A DNA stretch of 31,254 nucleotides, taken from assembly GCF_905212195.1 (NCBI RefSeq), contig NZ_CAJMDQ010000020.1, forward strand, positions 1-31,254. The letters are read 5' to 3'. This DNA comes from an uncultured Anaerotignum sp. Its GTDB lineage: Bacteria; Bacillota; Clostridia; Lachnospirales; Anaerotignaceae. Under the pieces are notes generated by a model. That model did not search any database, was not told the origin of the DNA, and worked only from the letters and a program-made list of their open reading frames with translations. Below are positions 8,017-15,598 of this stretch, one piece after another (the stretch's first letter is position 1; every line of letters starts with the position of its first letter). The translations under genes were made by a program, and so were the position numbers.

Positions 8017-10368
8017 TCAAACTTTTACCGGCTGATATGTCACACCGTCATCTGCAATGCGGAATTTCAGCATATATACATTGCTGTTTGCTGTGCCGTC
8101 TGCTCTCCACAGGTCAGGCAGATTGATGTAACGCACGCCGTCCTTTGTGGAAGCCCAGTAAGCATTGCCTGTGCAGGATACTACAAAGACTGTTTTGCCT
8201 TCTTCCACATATTTGTTCAGGATTGCGCGGAAGTAATCTGCTTCTGCTGCAGAAGGATAATCAGAAGGTGTTTTGTCTGTGACAAAAATGATGGTGTCAT
8301 TGCCTGCCGCTGCAATATCCTGTGTGAAACGTCCATACTGAGAAGGATCTGTCTTACGGATACCCTGACTTGCTGCCAGCAGTACCACAGAAGCGCCATC
8401 TCTGTTCATGAAGCGGTAGCTGCCGTTCCATGTCAGGCTGTCCTGTACAGTCGGTGTTGTGATGTCACAAGGGCCGCCGTAAACGGTCACATCTGCGCCG
8501 CTGTCAGCTGCAGAACGTACGCGGCTTCTCTGTGCGTTGTATGTTGTTGCGTCTACCTTGCCGGTGCCGGTGTATTTCAGTTCACCGGTGATGTTCAGAT
8601 AGAATGCGCCGTCATTCTGTTTTGTTACTGTCTGCTGCAAAGGATCTGCGGCAGATGTGCTTGCAGGCGCTGTCACTTTGCTTGCGCCGCCAACGGTGAT
8701 GGTCACATAAGTATCCTGACCTGCCCAGCTGCATTTTACATAAGTAGAACCTTTTGCCTTTGCTGTGAATGTATTGCCGTTCATAGTACCGATAGCAGGA
8801 TTTGCTACGGTGTAAGTTACGTCATTTGTAACTGCTCTGCCGAAGCCTTCTGTATCATAAGCAGTCACATAAATGTTTGTGGTGCCGCCTACGTTTTTGA
8901 TGCTTACATCAGGGTATGTCGCTTTCAGTCTGGCTGTGGGATAGCAGGTTGCATTTGCCACTGCTGTCAAACCATCGCCATAAGTTGCCACAACAGAGTA
9001 TTCCCCTGTGGTGGTAGGCTGGAACAGATATCCATCCCATGTGCCTTCCACGCCAACCACATCAAATGTCACATCTTCCGGTGCGATGTAAATGCGGTTT
9101 TTGTATTCATCCAGACCGTAAACAGTGAATTCTGCTGTTTTGCCGGGCTGTGTATGCTGGTTCACAGTTGTGATGCCGATTTCTTTGATTTCGCCTTTGG
9201 GTGCTGTCTGGAATACACCTACGGAAGCAATAACTTTTCTCTGTGCTCCGTCAGAAGGTGTGTTCTGCAGCTGAGGTGCTGCATCGTCAACGGTCTGCAC
9301 TACCATAGTGGAAGAACCGCCGCCGTCCAGATGCAATGCTTCATATGCACCGTATTCTTTCATGAGGGCTGCCATTTCGGAATGGGTTGCACCAATGCTG
9401 TCCCCACGACCGTCAACAACCATCATGATGGCTTTGGTACCGTCCTGAGAAACACCAAAAGCTGTTCTGGGCTGTCTGCCTGCAGCTACGATGTCTGTCG
9501 CAGGTGCTTCCTGTCCGTCCAGCAGCAGCAGTCCGCCGCCGCCAAAAGCTGTATCAATCTGGTCAAAGTCGATGGTAGAGCTTACCTGCAATGTAACAGG
9601 GTCGCCTACTTTGAATACAGAAGCTGCATTTGTGTAGTAATCGCCGCTCATGACGATGAGGTAGCCATTTTCAGGCACTTCCACAGTTTCCCCTTTCTGG
9701 GAAACATATGTAATGGTGTTGTTCTGTACCACAAATTTCACCAGATTGTCAAAACGTTTGTCCAGATCCGCAGTGCTTGTAGCAGCCTCTCTGTTAAACA
9801 GTATAGGGAATACCATGCTGGTCACTTTGTTGATGGATGCCAGATCAATGGTCTTTGCGGAATTGGAGAACTTCACGGTTGTTTTGAAGTAAGTGAAGAT
9901 GGAATTGCCGTTTTTATCCTTCACGTAAGTACCATACTGGTTTTTGTCCTGATTGATGCTTGTCCCTGCAGAAACCAGTTCTCCGTCACGTACAACAGGG
10001 CCAAAACCTGCGGAATATGTGCCTGCCATACCGAAGAAGTCACTGTTCACACCGGCAATGGCGCCGTTGTCTGTGAGCATTTTCTGTACAGTTTCTTTCA
10101 GGCCGTATTCTGTTTTGCTTTCCACTTCTTTCAGTTCCAGTGTGCTCTCTGTCAGGTCGATGGTCAGCACATAAATGTCCTGAATGCCCTCTGTTGTCAT
10201 ACGGCTGTTCTTTTCATATGTCACCCCTCTGGTGATGGTTTCCTGTGTTTTGTTTTCATAAACTGTCTGGGCAGCAAATACCGTTGTCACCCCTGCTGCA
10301 GTAAATGTCAATGTTGCTGCCACAAAAGCTGCCAACAGTCTTTTGATGCCGTAGAATCTTTTTTTCAT
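8017..10368 (-). CDS. Secreted phosphodiester glycosidase (NAGPA family) with Ig-like domain
   Basis: A 783-residue secreted protein. Residues 1-33 form a signal peptide ending VFAAQ. The catalytic part (about 60-365) resembles the NAGPA phosphodiester glycosidase family: GAIAGVNSDFF at 102-112, GRQPRTAFG at 297-305, MMVVDGRGDS at 315-324 and HLDGGGSSTMV at 346-356. Family enzymes remove sugar caps joined through phosphodiesters and often accompany wall-polymer genes. About residues 370-560 are Ig-like/Big_2-type beta domains. The last 200 residues look like a calcineurin-type phosphoesterase fold (IIFVTDKTPSDYPSAAEADYF) but lack obvious metal-binding Asp/His motifs. The ATG at 10368 is preferred over an in-frame GTG four codons upstream whose ribosome site would be too close. 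An extended -10 (TGGTAAAAT, 10484-10492) is a possible promoter. Confidence 0.87.
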   Translation of the reverse strand: MKKRFYGIKRLLAAFVAATLTFTAAGVTTVFAAQTVYENKTQETITRGVTYEKNSRMTTEGIQDIYVLTIDLTESTLELKEVESKTEYGLKETVQKMLTDNGAIAGVNSDFFGMAGTYSAGFGPVVRDGELVSAGTSINQDKNQYGTYVKDKNGNSIFTYFKTTVKFSNSAKTIDLASINKVTSMVFPILFNREAATSTADLDKRFDNLVKFVVQNNTITYVSQKGETVEVPENGYLIVMSGDYYTNAASVFKVGDPVTLQVSSTIDFDQIDTAFGGGGLLLLDGQEAPATDIVAAGRQPRTAFGVSQDGTKAIMMVVDGRGDSIGATHSEMAALMKEYGAYEALHLDGGGSSTMVVQTVDDAAPQLQNTPSDGAQRKVIASVGVFQTAPKGEIKEIGITTVNQHTQPGKTAEFTVYGLDEYKNRIYIAPEDVTFDVVGVEGTWDGYLFQPTTTGEYSVVATYGDGLTAVANATCYPTARLKATYPDVSIKNVGGTTNIYVTAYDTEGFGRAVTNDVTYTVANPAIGTMNGNTFTAKAKGSTYVKCSWAGQDTYVTITVGGASKVTAPASTSAADPLQQTVTKQNDGAFYLNITGELKYTGTGKVDATTYNAQRSRVRSAADSGADVTVYGGPCDITTPTVQDSLTWNGSYRFMNRDGASVVLLAASQGIRKTDPSQYGRFTQDIAAAGNDTIIFVTDKTPSDYPSAAEADYFRAILNKYVEEGKTVFVVSCTGNAYWASTKDGVRYINLPDLWRADGTANSNVYMLKFRIADDGVTYQPVKV

Positions 10369-10559
10369 TTTCCCACGCACTCCCTTTCTCTATTCTGATG
10401 GTTGGACGCCTGCTTTTCACCTTTGTTCCATATATTGGAGAAAAAAAGCAAAAAGTAATCGTCCAAGCTGCGCATACATTAAGATTTTACCACAAAACCC
10501 CTCTTTTTTCTCGTCCCATGAAAAAACTTAATAAATTTGTAATCTTATGTAACCCAACT

Positions 10560-10589
10560 TTCATAGGCATTTTGTCCTTTTCATAGACT
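10560..10589 (+). promoter_or_regulatory. Candidate sigma-E-type promoter of the gerS-like gene
   Basis: TTCATAGG (10560-10567) and CATAGACT (10582-10589) are 14 bases apart and resemble the Bacillus sigma-E consensus (GKMATATT-N14-CATACANT). The start point would leave a leader of about 25 bases before the AAAGGAGG site. Mother-cell expression would fit a GerS-like protein. This match was made by eye. Confidence 0.35.
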
Positions 10590-10621
10590 GTTAGAAAAGT
10601 TCAAATCAAAGGAGGTATTTT

Positions 10622-11239
10622 ATGAAACGCCTGATTTTATGTGTACTGGCGGGGCTTTGCTTTGCCTGCGGCTGCCAGAAGGAGGAGCCTACCCCCATGG
10701 CTGCCATCCAGCAAAAACTGACGGACATGGAAGGCTATTCCTGCCTTGCTACTCTCACCATCTATTCCAACAAGGGAGAAACCGTTTACGAAACCAAACA
10801 GGATTTCAAATCCACCGGGGAATACCGTATGGAAATGCTTTCCCCTGACTCTGCCAAAGGCAATTATACGGTCTTTGACGGCAAAACTGTCTGCCAGTAT
10901 AATCCCCGTCTGAAAGAATCCGTCCAGCGAGAAGTACCGGAATCCCAGCGGCGCAATGAATTATTTCTTGGGCAATTTCTGAAAAACTATCTTCAGTCCG
11001 AAGGGGTTTCCGTGGAAACTGCCGCCATTGATGAAAGCCGCTGCACGGTGCTGGAAGCAGTCATTCCTGAAAACGGCAGTCAGCTTGCTTCTGAAAAACT
11101 GTGGGTAGACAACGAAAGTCTGCTGCCTGTCCGCCTCTCCCTTTACGATGCCCATGGGAAGGAGTGCCTGCGTCTGGATTACACCACCTTTACATACAAC
11201 CCGCATTTTGACGAAAATTTATTTCGGATTCCTGCATAA
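10622..11239 (+). CDS. gerS: GerS-like lipoprotein with LolA-like fold
   Basis: A 205-residue lipoprotein. The first 16-18 residues form a lipoprotein signal with candidate lipidation Cys16 (FAC) or Cys18 (CGC). The rest resembles the LolA/LppX-like fold of GerS: YSCLATLTIYSNKGETVYETKQDFKSTGEYRMEML, then FDGKTVCQYNPRLKES, and a C-terminal LWVDNESLLPVRLSLYDAHGKE strand pair. In Clostridioides difficile GerS is a mother-cell lipoprotein that works with the amidase CwlD in making muramic-delta-lactam in spore cortex, and its gene lies next to alr2 and the EndoA genes. Here ndoA follows directly, which supports the assignment, though no alanine racemase gene is present. The start has AAAGGAGG seven bases upstream. 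Other LolA-like lipoproteins would look similar, so the symbol is tentative. Confidence 0.7.
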   Translation: MKRLILCVLAGLCFACGCQKEEPTPMAAIQQKLTDMEGYSCLATLTIYSNKGETVYETKQDFKSTGEYRMEMLSPDSAKGNYTVFDGKTVCQYNPRLKESVQREVPESQRRNELFLGQFLKNYLQSEGVSVETAAIDESRCTVLEAVIPENGSQLASEKLWVDNESLLPVRLSLYDAHGKECLRLDYTTFTYNPHFDENLFRIPA

Positions 11240-11343
11240 AAATTGTCCCAGCGTGCCATACTCCCTTACGTCAGCGCAATACATAACCATGGTTTTGACG
11301 CAGTTCTGCCTGACGGATTTCTAACGGCGGAGGGTGTGATTCT

Positions 11344-11721
11344 ATGACGATCAGACGAGGAGATATTTTTTATGCGGATTTAAGTCCCGTTGTGGGCAGT
11401 GAACAGGGAGGCGTGCGCCCTGTACTCATCATACAGAATGACATGGGCAATAAATACAGTCCCACGGTCATTTGCGCCGCCATTACATCACGCATGAACA
11501 AGGCAAAACTGCCCACACATATTGCCCTTGCAGCAGCCAAATACGCCTTGCCCAAAGACTCCGTTGTGCTGCTGGAGCAGATTCGCACCATTGACAAACA
11601 GCGGCTGCGGGAAAAGGTCTGTCATCTGGATACGGAAATCATGGAGGCAGTGAACCAGAGCCTTTGCGTTAGTCTGGGGCTGATCTGCGGCGAAAAACGG
11701 GCAGAAGTGCCACGAGTTTGA
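11344..11721 (+). CDS. ndoA: EndoA/MazF-family mRNA interferase
   Basis: A 125-residue protein very like Bacillus subtilis EndoA (116 residues). Shared stretches include RRGDIFYADLSPVVGSEQGG, RPVLIIQNDMGNKYSPT, the AAITSRMNKAKLPTH core and SVVLLEQIRTIDKQRL. Family members are ribosome-independent endoribonucleases that cut single-stranded mRNA, in EndoA at UACAU. The toxin dimer is held inactive by a small antitoxin usually encoded just upstream. In this window the 104 bases before it hold no antitoxin-sized frame; the previous gene is the GerS-like lipoprotein. The start ATG has GGAGG about ten bases upstream. A strong terminator follows at 11729. Confidence 0.93.
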   Translation: MTIRRGDIFYADLSPVVGSEQGGVRPVLIIQNDMGNKYSPTVICAAITSRMNKAKLPTHIALAAAKYALPKDSVVLLEQIRTIDKQRLREKVCHLDTEIMEAVNQSLCVSLGLICGEKRAEVPRV

Positions 11722-11728
11722 AAACAAA

Positions 11729-11775
11729 AAAGCCGAAATCCTTACAATACCAAGGATTCCGGCTTTCTTTTTTTA
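11729..11775. terminator. Bidirectional intrinsic terminator between ndoA and the udk operon
   Basis: A 15-bp near-perfect stem (AAAGCCGAAATCCTT / AAGGATTCCGGCTTT) with an 8-base loop is followed on the plus strand by CTTTTTTT and flanked on the other side by an A-run. It therefore serves both the plus-strand ndoA transcript and the converging minus-strand udk operon, whose last stop codon (11773-11775) lies in its tail. Confidence 0.85.
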
Positions 11776-11946
11776 TTTTCGATTTCCAGTCAATGTGAGC
11801 CAGAGGAAATACAGCACCGCAAACAACAGTGCAAAAGCGATGAATTTCATGATATTCACATGCCCTCTATCGGCAATGATCTGGACTGCCGCACTGAAGA
11901 AAATGCCCCAGATGACAGATTTCTGTAAATTACCTTTCCAATCCAT
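11773..11946 (-). CDS. Small membrane protein, 57 residues, function unknown
   Basis: A short gene reading MDWKGNLQKS at its start, then two hydrophobic stretches: about residues 11-24 (VIWGIFFSAAVQII) and 33-52 (MKFIAFALLFAVLYFLWLTL). The C-terminus is basic (GNRK). It begins 11 bases after the uridine kinase stop, with AAGGAG eight bases before its ATG, and its stop falls at the edge of the terminator. Correct spacing, a good ribosome site and the hydrophobic pattern argue that it is real and co-transcribed with the LCP genes and udk. I do not recognise the family; a two-helix inner-membrane protein is all that can be said. Confidence 0.65.
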   Translation of the reverse strand: MDWKGNLQKSVIWGIFFSAAVQIIADRGHVNIMKFIAFALLFAVLYFLWLTLTGNRK

Positions 11947-11957
11947 ACTTCTGCTCC

Positions 11958-12593
11958 TTATTTCACATGGGTGCCATAAACATGGCCATAGATTCTCTGG
12001 ATCATCATGTCCAGCGCCACCACATTCTGACCGCCTTCCAGCACGATGATGTCCGCACCACGTTTGCTAGGTTCTACGAATTGTTCATGCATAGGCTTTA
12101 CGGTCTGCAAGTACTGGTCTACTACAGATTCCAGACTTCTGCCTCTTTCTTTTACATCCCGCAGGATACGACGCAGGATACGCACATCGGCGTCTGTATC
12201 TACAAACACTTTGATGTCCATCAGGTCACGAAGTTCCTTATTTTCAAAAATCAGAATCCCTTCGATGATGAGTACCTTTGTGGGATGGATTTCAACAGTC
12301 TTGTCAGAACGATTATGCACCGTAAAGTCATAAACAGGACACTGAATACTCTTTCCTTCCCGCAGATCCCGGATATGTTCCATCATCAGGTCTGTATCGA
12401 AGGCATCTGGGTGGTCATAATTGAGCAGACAACGCTCTTCATATGTCAGTTCATCATGTCTTTTATAATAGTTGTCGTGGTAAATGACTGTCACTTCATC
12501 CCCAAAGCGTTCTTTCAAGCGATTGGTCAGAGTTGTTTTCCCGCTGCCTGTACCGCCTGCAATGCCAATTACCATCATTTCTTCCGTTGCCAT
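11958..12593 (-). CDS. udk: Uridine kinase
   Basis: A 211-residue cytoplasmic nucleoside kinase that phosphorylates uridine and cytidine using ATP or GTP in pyrimidine salvage. The P-loop GIAGGTGSGKTTL is at about residues 10-22. The substrate-binding HDNYYK motif is at about 39-44, NYDHPDAFDTDLM at about 58-70 and PVYDFTVHNR at about 86-95. The IIEGILIFENKELRDLMDIKVFVDTDADVRILRRILRD block is typical of Udk. Length equals the family norm. The ATG at 12593 has AAAGGAG seven bases upstream, 20 bases after the LCP gene stop, so it shares the LCP operon. Confidence 0.95.
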   Translation of the reverse strand: MATEEMMVIGIAGGTGSGKTTLTNRLKERFGDEVTVIYHDNYYKRHDELTYEERCLLNYDHPDAFDTDLMMEHIRDLREGKSIQCPVYDFTVHNRSDKTVEIHPTKVLIIEGILIFENKELRDLMDIKVFVDTDADVRILRRILRDVKERGRSLESVVDQYLQTVKPMHEQFVEPSKRGADIIVLEGGQNVVALDMMIQRIYGHVYGTHVK

Positions 12594-12613
12594 GGAATGC
12601 TCCTTTCTCAGCC

Positions 12614-13963
12614 TCAGCTTTCTCCTGTCCCCAAAATAATACGAATATCTACGCCCGTAGGCAGTTCATCCGGCGCTGTTTCCACTGCCGCATTGGCAAA
12701 ATAGGAAACCAGATCACTGCCTGTACCAGCTTCTTTTACCTGAATACGTGTTTTTTCCACTTGTTTTCCGTCATAAGTGGTAGGTTCCGTCACCGTATAC
12801 CCATCTGCTGCCAGTTTGTCTGAAAATCTTCTTGCCAGACCGTTTACATTGCCGCCGTTGCAGACCTCAATGGTCAGCCCTTTGCTGCTGCTTGCTGTCT
12901 GCCCTTCCGGCGTTGTCACATGCTCCTGATAGAAGATCTGATCCACCAGCAGAGAGGTTTCGTCAGGGTCATGGATGAAGTAAGACACATTGCCTACATA
13001 CTGACCAGCCCCCGGCAATGTCTGCATGTTGATTTTGTTCATGTCGATTTTCCCTACATAGTTTGCGTATTTCACCGCATCTGTCAGGGAAATGTCTGTC
13101 TGCACGTCCTTATAGAGAATGGAGATATACTCCGGCAGATTTTTCAGGATATTTTCGGAACTCAGCACTTTTTCCGCCAGCGCTTTCAAGAACAGCTGCT
13201 GTACTTCAATACGTCCTTCGTCCCCTGTAGGATACTTTCTGAAACGTACCAGCTGTTCCGCCTGCTCGCCGTTGAGGGTCTGCAAGCCTGCATCCAGATG
13301 GATATACAAGTCCTGTGCCGGGTCTTCGTAATCCATATCCTGTGGCACATCCACTTCTACGCCGCCCACAGTATCCACAATCTTGCGGAACGCATCCAAG
13401 TCAATTTTGATATAGTGGTCGATGTTGATGCCCAACAGGTCTTCAATCTGCAATACCGTATTCTGGCAGCAGTTGTCTTCGTCGCTGTAAGAATGGATGG
13501 CATTGAGTTTTGTTACCTGATTATATACCCGTCCGGTTTCTTCATAGTTTTTCGCAACTTCATCACAGACAGATACCCTCGTGTCACGAGGCAGAGAAAG
13601 CAGATCCAGACTTTCATTAGCGCTTTCATAATGGACTACGAACATAACGTCTGTACGCTTTCCTTCTTTATCCGTCCCAAAAACAGCCACATTCAGCTTG
13701 ATATCCCGTCCCAGCATGGCATCCAGCAGATTCAGATTAGAGCCGCTGCCCACATATCCGCCAAAGGGAGATTCGCCCGTCACTTTGTAATAAGCGAAGG
13801 CTGCGCCGCCTGATAGTATCAAAAATGCCATGACAATGGATACCACAATTTTGAAAAATGTACGTATGGGTCGAAAGGGCTTTCTTTTCTTCTGCGGCTT
13901 TTCATAAGACCCATCCCGCTTGCTGCTTCTGTGTCCGCTGCTGCGGCGTTGTTTTCCTCTCAT
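12614..13963 (-). CDS. LytR-CpsA-Psr family glycopolymer ligase with LytR_C domain
   Basis: A 449-residue membrane protein of the LCP family, which transfers undecaprenyl-linked glycopolymers such as wall teichoic acid or capsule to peptidoglycan. A basic cytoplasmic N-terminus (about 30 residues, RGKQRRSSGHRSSKRDGS) is followed by one membrane helix near 33-53. The catalytic LCP domain has FGTDKEGKRTDVMFVVHY, LSLPRDTRVSV, KLNAIHSYSDE, VDTVGGVEVDVPQDMDY and QLVRFRKYPTGDEGRIEVQQ, carrying the family's conserved Asp/Arg residues. The last 90 residues (GLTIEVCNGGNVNGLARRFSD and on) form a LytR_C domain. The ATG at 13963 is chosen over an in-frame GTG four codons upstream. Translation is coupled to the preceding LCP gene, whose stop overlaps the upstream region. 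Confidence 0.92.
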   Translation of the reverse strand: MRGKQRRSSGHRSSKRDGSYEKPQKKRKPFRPIRTFFKIVVSIVMAFLILSGGAAFAYYKVTGESPFGGYVGSGSNLNLLDAMLGRDIKLNVAVFGTDKEGKRTDVMFVVHYESANESLDLLSLPRDTRVSVCDEVAKNYEETGRVYNQVTKLNAIHSYSDEDNCCQNTVLQIEDLLGINIDHYIKIDLDAFRKIVDTVGGVEVDVPQDMDYEDPAQDLYIHLDAGLQTLNGEQAEQLVRFRKYPTGDEGRIEVQQLFLKALAEKVLSSENILKNLPEYISILYKDVQTDISLTDAVKYANYVGKIDMNKINMQTLPGAGQYVGNVSYFIHDPDETSLLVDQIFYQEHVTTPEGQTASSSKGLTIEVCNGGNVNGLARRFSDKLAADGYTVTEPTTYDGKQVEKTRIQVKEAGTGSDLVSYFANAAVETAPDELPTGVDIRIILGTGES

Positions 13964-13971
13964 GCTATTTA

Positions 13972-15210
13972 TCACCCGTTCGTCTGGTTTGTCGTTTCTT
14001 CGTCTGTCAATCCATCTGTTTCTGTGCCGTCATCTGTCATGTAGGCAGGTGGTTCTTTGCCATAAATCCGGTAGTCTACCAATTCTTTGGTGCCTTCTTC
14101 GTCCATATCGAAATAAGCGCCGCCTTCACCGGGAATGGTGTCTGTGGTAATGGAAGCCGGATCGATTTCTTTTACATAGCTTGCATATTTCAGAGCTGTT
14201 GCCACAGGCATGTCAGATTCTACTTTTTCCATGAAGATTTTGATGTAGCTGTCCAGATTGCTCATGATTTTATCGCTGCTGCAAACCTGTGCAATGAAGG
14301 CTTTCAAAAATTCCTGCTGTACTTCAATACGCTTCAGGTCTTTCTGGGCATATCCTTCACGGAAACGTACCAGCATTTCTGCCTTTTCCCCATCCAGTAC
14401 CTGCGGACCGGGATACAGGTCGATATACAGCCCCTGAGCAGGGTCGCTGTAATAAAGCCGTTCCTGAACATCAAATTCCACGCCGCCAACGGCATCAACA
14501 ATATCCTTAAAGGCATCCAGATCCACTTTTACATAGTAGTCGATGTCGATTCCCAGAATTTCTTCCAGCATTGCTACGGAGAAGGTGCTGCGATTGCCTT
14601 CGCCTGCATAAGCATGTACTTCTGTCAGCTTGCACTGACCGTATACACCGTTTGCTTCCGGCACTGTTCTGCCGTTTTTCTCCAGATAAGCGATCATATC
14701 ATCGGTCATGACCACCCGGGTATCTCTTGGTACGGAAATCAAGTGCACCTCTTTTGTGGTCAGGTTCAAACTTGCCACCATATTTACGTCCGATCGGAAA
14801 CCGTCCCCGTCAGTCCCTAACAGCGCAATATTCAGCAATTGGTCTTTTGCTTCCGAAGACACATCCGCAGATGCCACAAAATCGGATTTCTCTGCTTTGC
14901 CTTCCCAAAGCTTCAAAGATGCGTACAATTTGGCTGCCCCAAAAGCCCCCGCAAGGATCACCACCAACAGTACACAAAGAATGATTTCCCCTCTTTTTCG
15001 CCGGCGGCGCATTTCCATCTGCTTTTGATGGTTGCGCTGCATTCTGGCGCCTACTCTGCGGCGCTGTTCCTGCTGCATTCGCATCTCTTCTTCCGCATAG
15101 CGCTGTTCCCGCAGCCGCTCTGTCCGACTGCCCCTTCTCTGCTCCTGTTCATACTGGGGATGCACAGGGCGTCTGCGTCTATGCTGATAATCTGTTCTGT
15201 TTTCTCCCAT
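13972..15210 (-). CDS. LytR-CpsA-Psr family glycopolymer ligase
   Basis: A 412-residue LCP protein, paralogue of the next gene. Its N-terminal 75 residues are unusually rich in Arg, Gln and Glu (repeated RRRR, EQRR and MRMQQEQRRR stretches) and should face the cytoplasm. One membrane helix (about 76-95, EIILCVLLVVILAGAFGAAK) anchors an outer LCP domain. Conserved blocks are ALLGTDGDGFRSDVNMVASL, LISVPRDTRVVM, KLTEVHAYAGEGN, DAVGGVEFDVQERLYYSDP and MLVRFREGYAQKDLKRIEVQQEF. It lacks the LytR_C domain of its neighbour. The ATG at 15210 has AGGAG nine bases upstream. It is the first gene of an operon with a second LCP, udk and a small membrane protein, driven by the promoter at 15280-15308. Confidence 0.92.
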   Translation of the reverse strand: MGENRTDYQHRRRRPVHPQYEQEQRRGSRTERLREQRYAEEEMRMQQEQRRRVGARMQRNHQKQMEMRRRRKRGEIILCVLLVVILAGAFGAAKLYASLKLWEGKAEKSDFVASADVSSEAKDQLLNIALLGTDGDGFRSDVNMVASLNLTTKEVHLISVPRDTRVVMTDDMIAYLEKNGRTVPEANGVYGQCKLTEVHAYAGEGNRSTFSVAMLEEILGIDIDYYVKVDLDAFKDIVDAVGGVEFDVQERLYYSDPAQGLYIDLYPGPQVLDGEKAEMLVRFREGYAQKDLKRIEVQQEFLKAFIAQVCSSDKIMSNLDSYIKIFMEKVESDMPVATALKYASYVKEIDPASITTDTIPGEGGAYFDMDEEGTKELVDYRIYGKEPPAYMTDDGTETDGLTDEETTNQTNG

Positions 15211-15279
15211 CTTTCATTTCTCCTAAATCCCGCAAAATTCTCTTTCTTTTCTTCATGGCATATCATCCATAATTTATTT

Positions 15280-15308
15280 ATTATAACAAATTTGACAGCT
15301 TCTGACAA
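15280..15308 (-). promoter_or_regulatory. Sigma-A-type promoter of the LCP-udk operon
   Basis: On the minus strand TTGTCA (15303-15308) and a perfect TATAAT (15280-15285) are separated by 17 bases. The leader to the first LCP start would be about 63 bases. Confidence 0.7.
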
Positions 15309-15506
15309 TCGAAGGGCATTTCTTTACACTTTTTTGTCAGAAATTTGTCCAATTTTTTACAAATGTCTTACACCGCAAAAGAAACCCATGTCGTTTTTCT
15401 GCAAGGCTTTGGGATTTTGCCCGCAAAACCCTTTTTATTATACACAATTTCCCACAGAAAAAAATGTGTATTTTTCTTAAAATTCCATTGAAAACCCTTC
15501 GATTTC

Positions 15507-15535
15507 TTTACTTTTTGCCGAAAATCCCGTATAAT
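15507..15535 (+). promoter_or_regulatory. Sigma-A-type promoter of the LTA-synthase-like gene
   Basis: TTTACT (15507-15512) and TATAAT (15530-15535) are 17 bases apart, about 50 bases upstream of the AAGGAGG ribosome site of the next gene. Confidence 0.6.
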
Positions 15536-15598
15536 ACCCAAATTGTAAAGGAATTGTTAAGCACATATGAAAAAATAAAACATAAGGAGGTTTTGCCT

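Larger units (their letters stand above)
15211..15598. other. 388-base divergent intergenic region
   Basis: No convincing gene is seen here. It holds two back-to-back sigma-A-type promoters (listed separately) and AT-rich leaders for the LCP operon on the minus strand and the LTA-synthase-like gene on the plus strand. Short frames in the region lack ribosome sites of their own or run into the flanking genes out of frame. Confidence 0.6.

Noticed and set aside
9154..10398. 414-codon plus-strand frame
   Set aside because: It is antisense to the phosphodiester glycosidase gene, with Cys/His-rich composition and no motif.
15464..15598. Upstream in-frame extension of the LTA-synthase-like protein
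   Set aside because: It would cover the promoter and the AAGGAGG site, and has no ribosome site. The GTG at 15599 is well placed.
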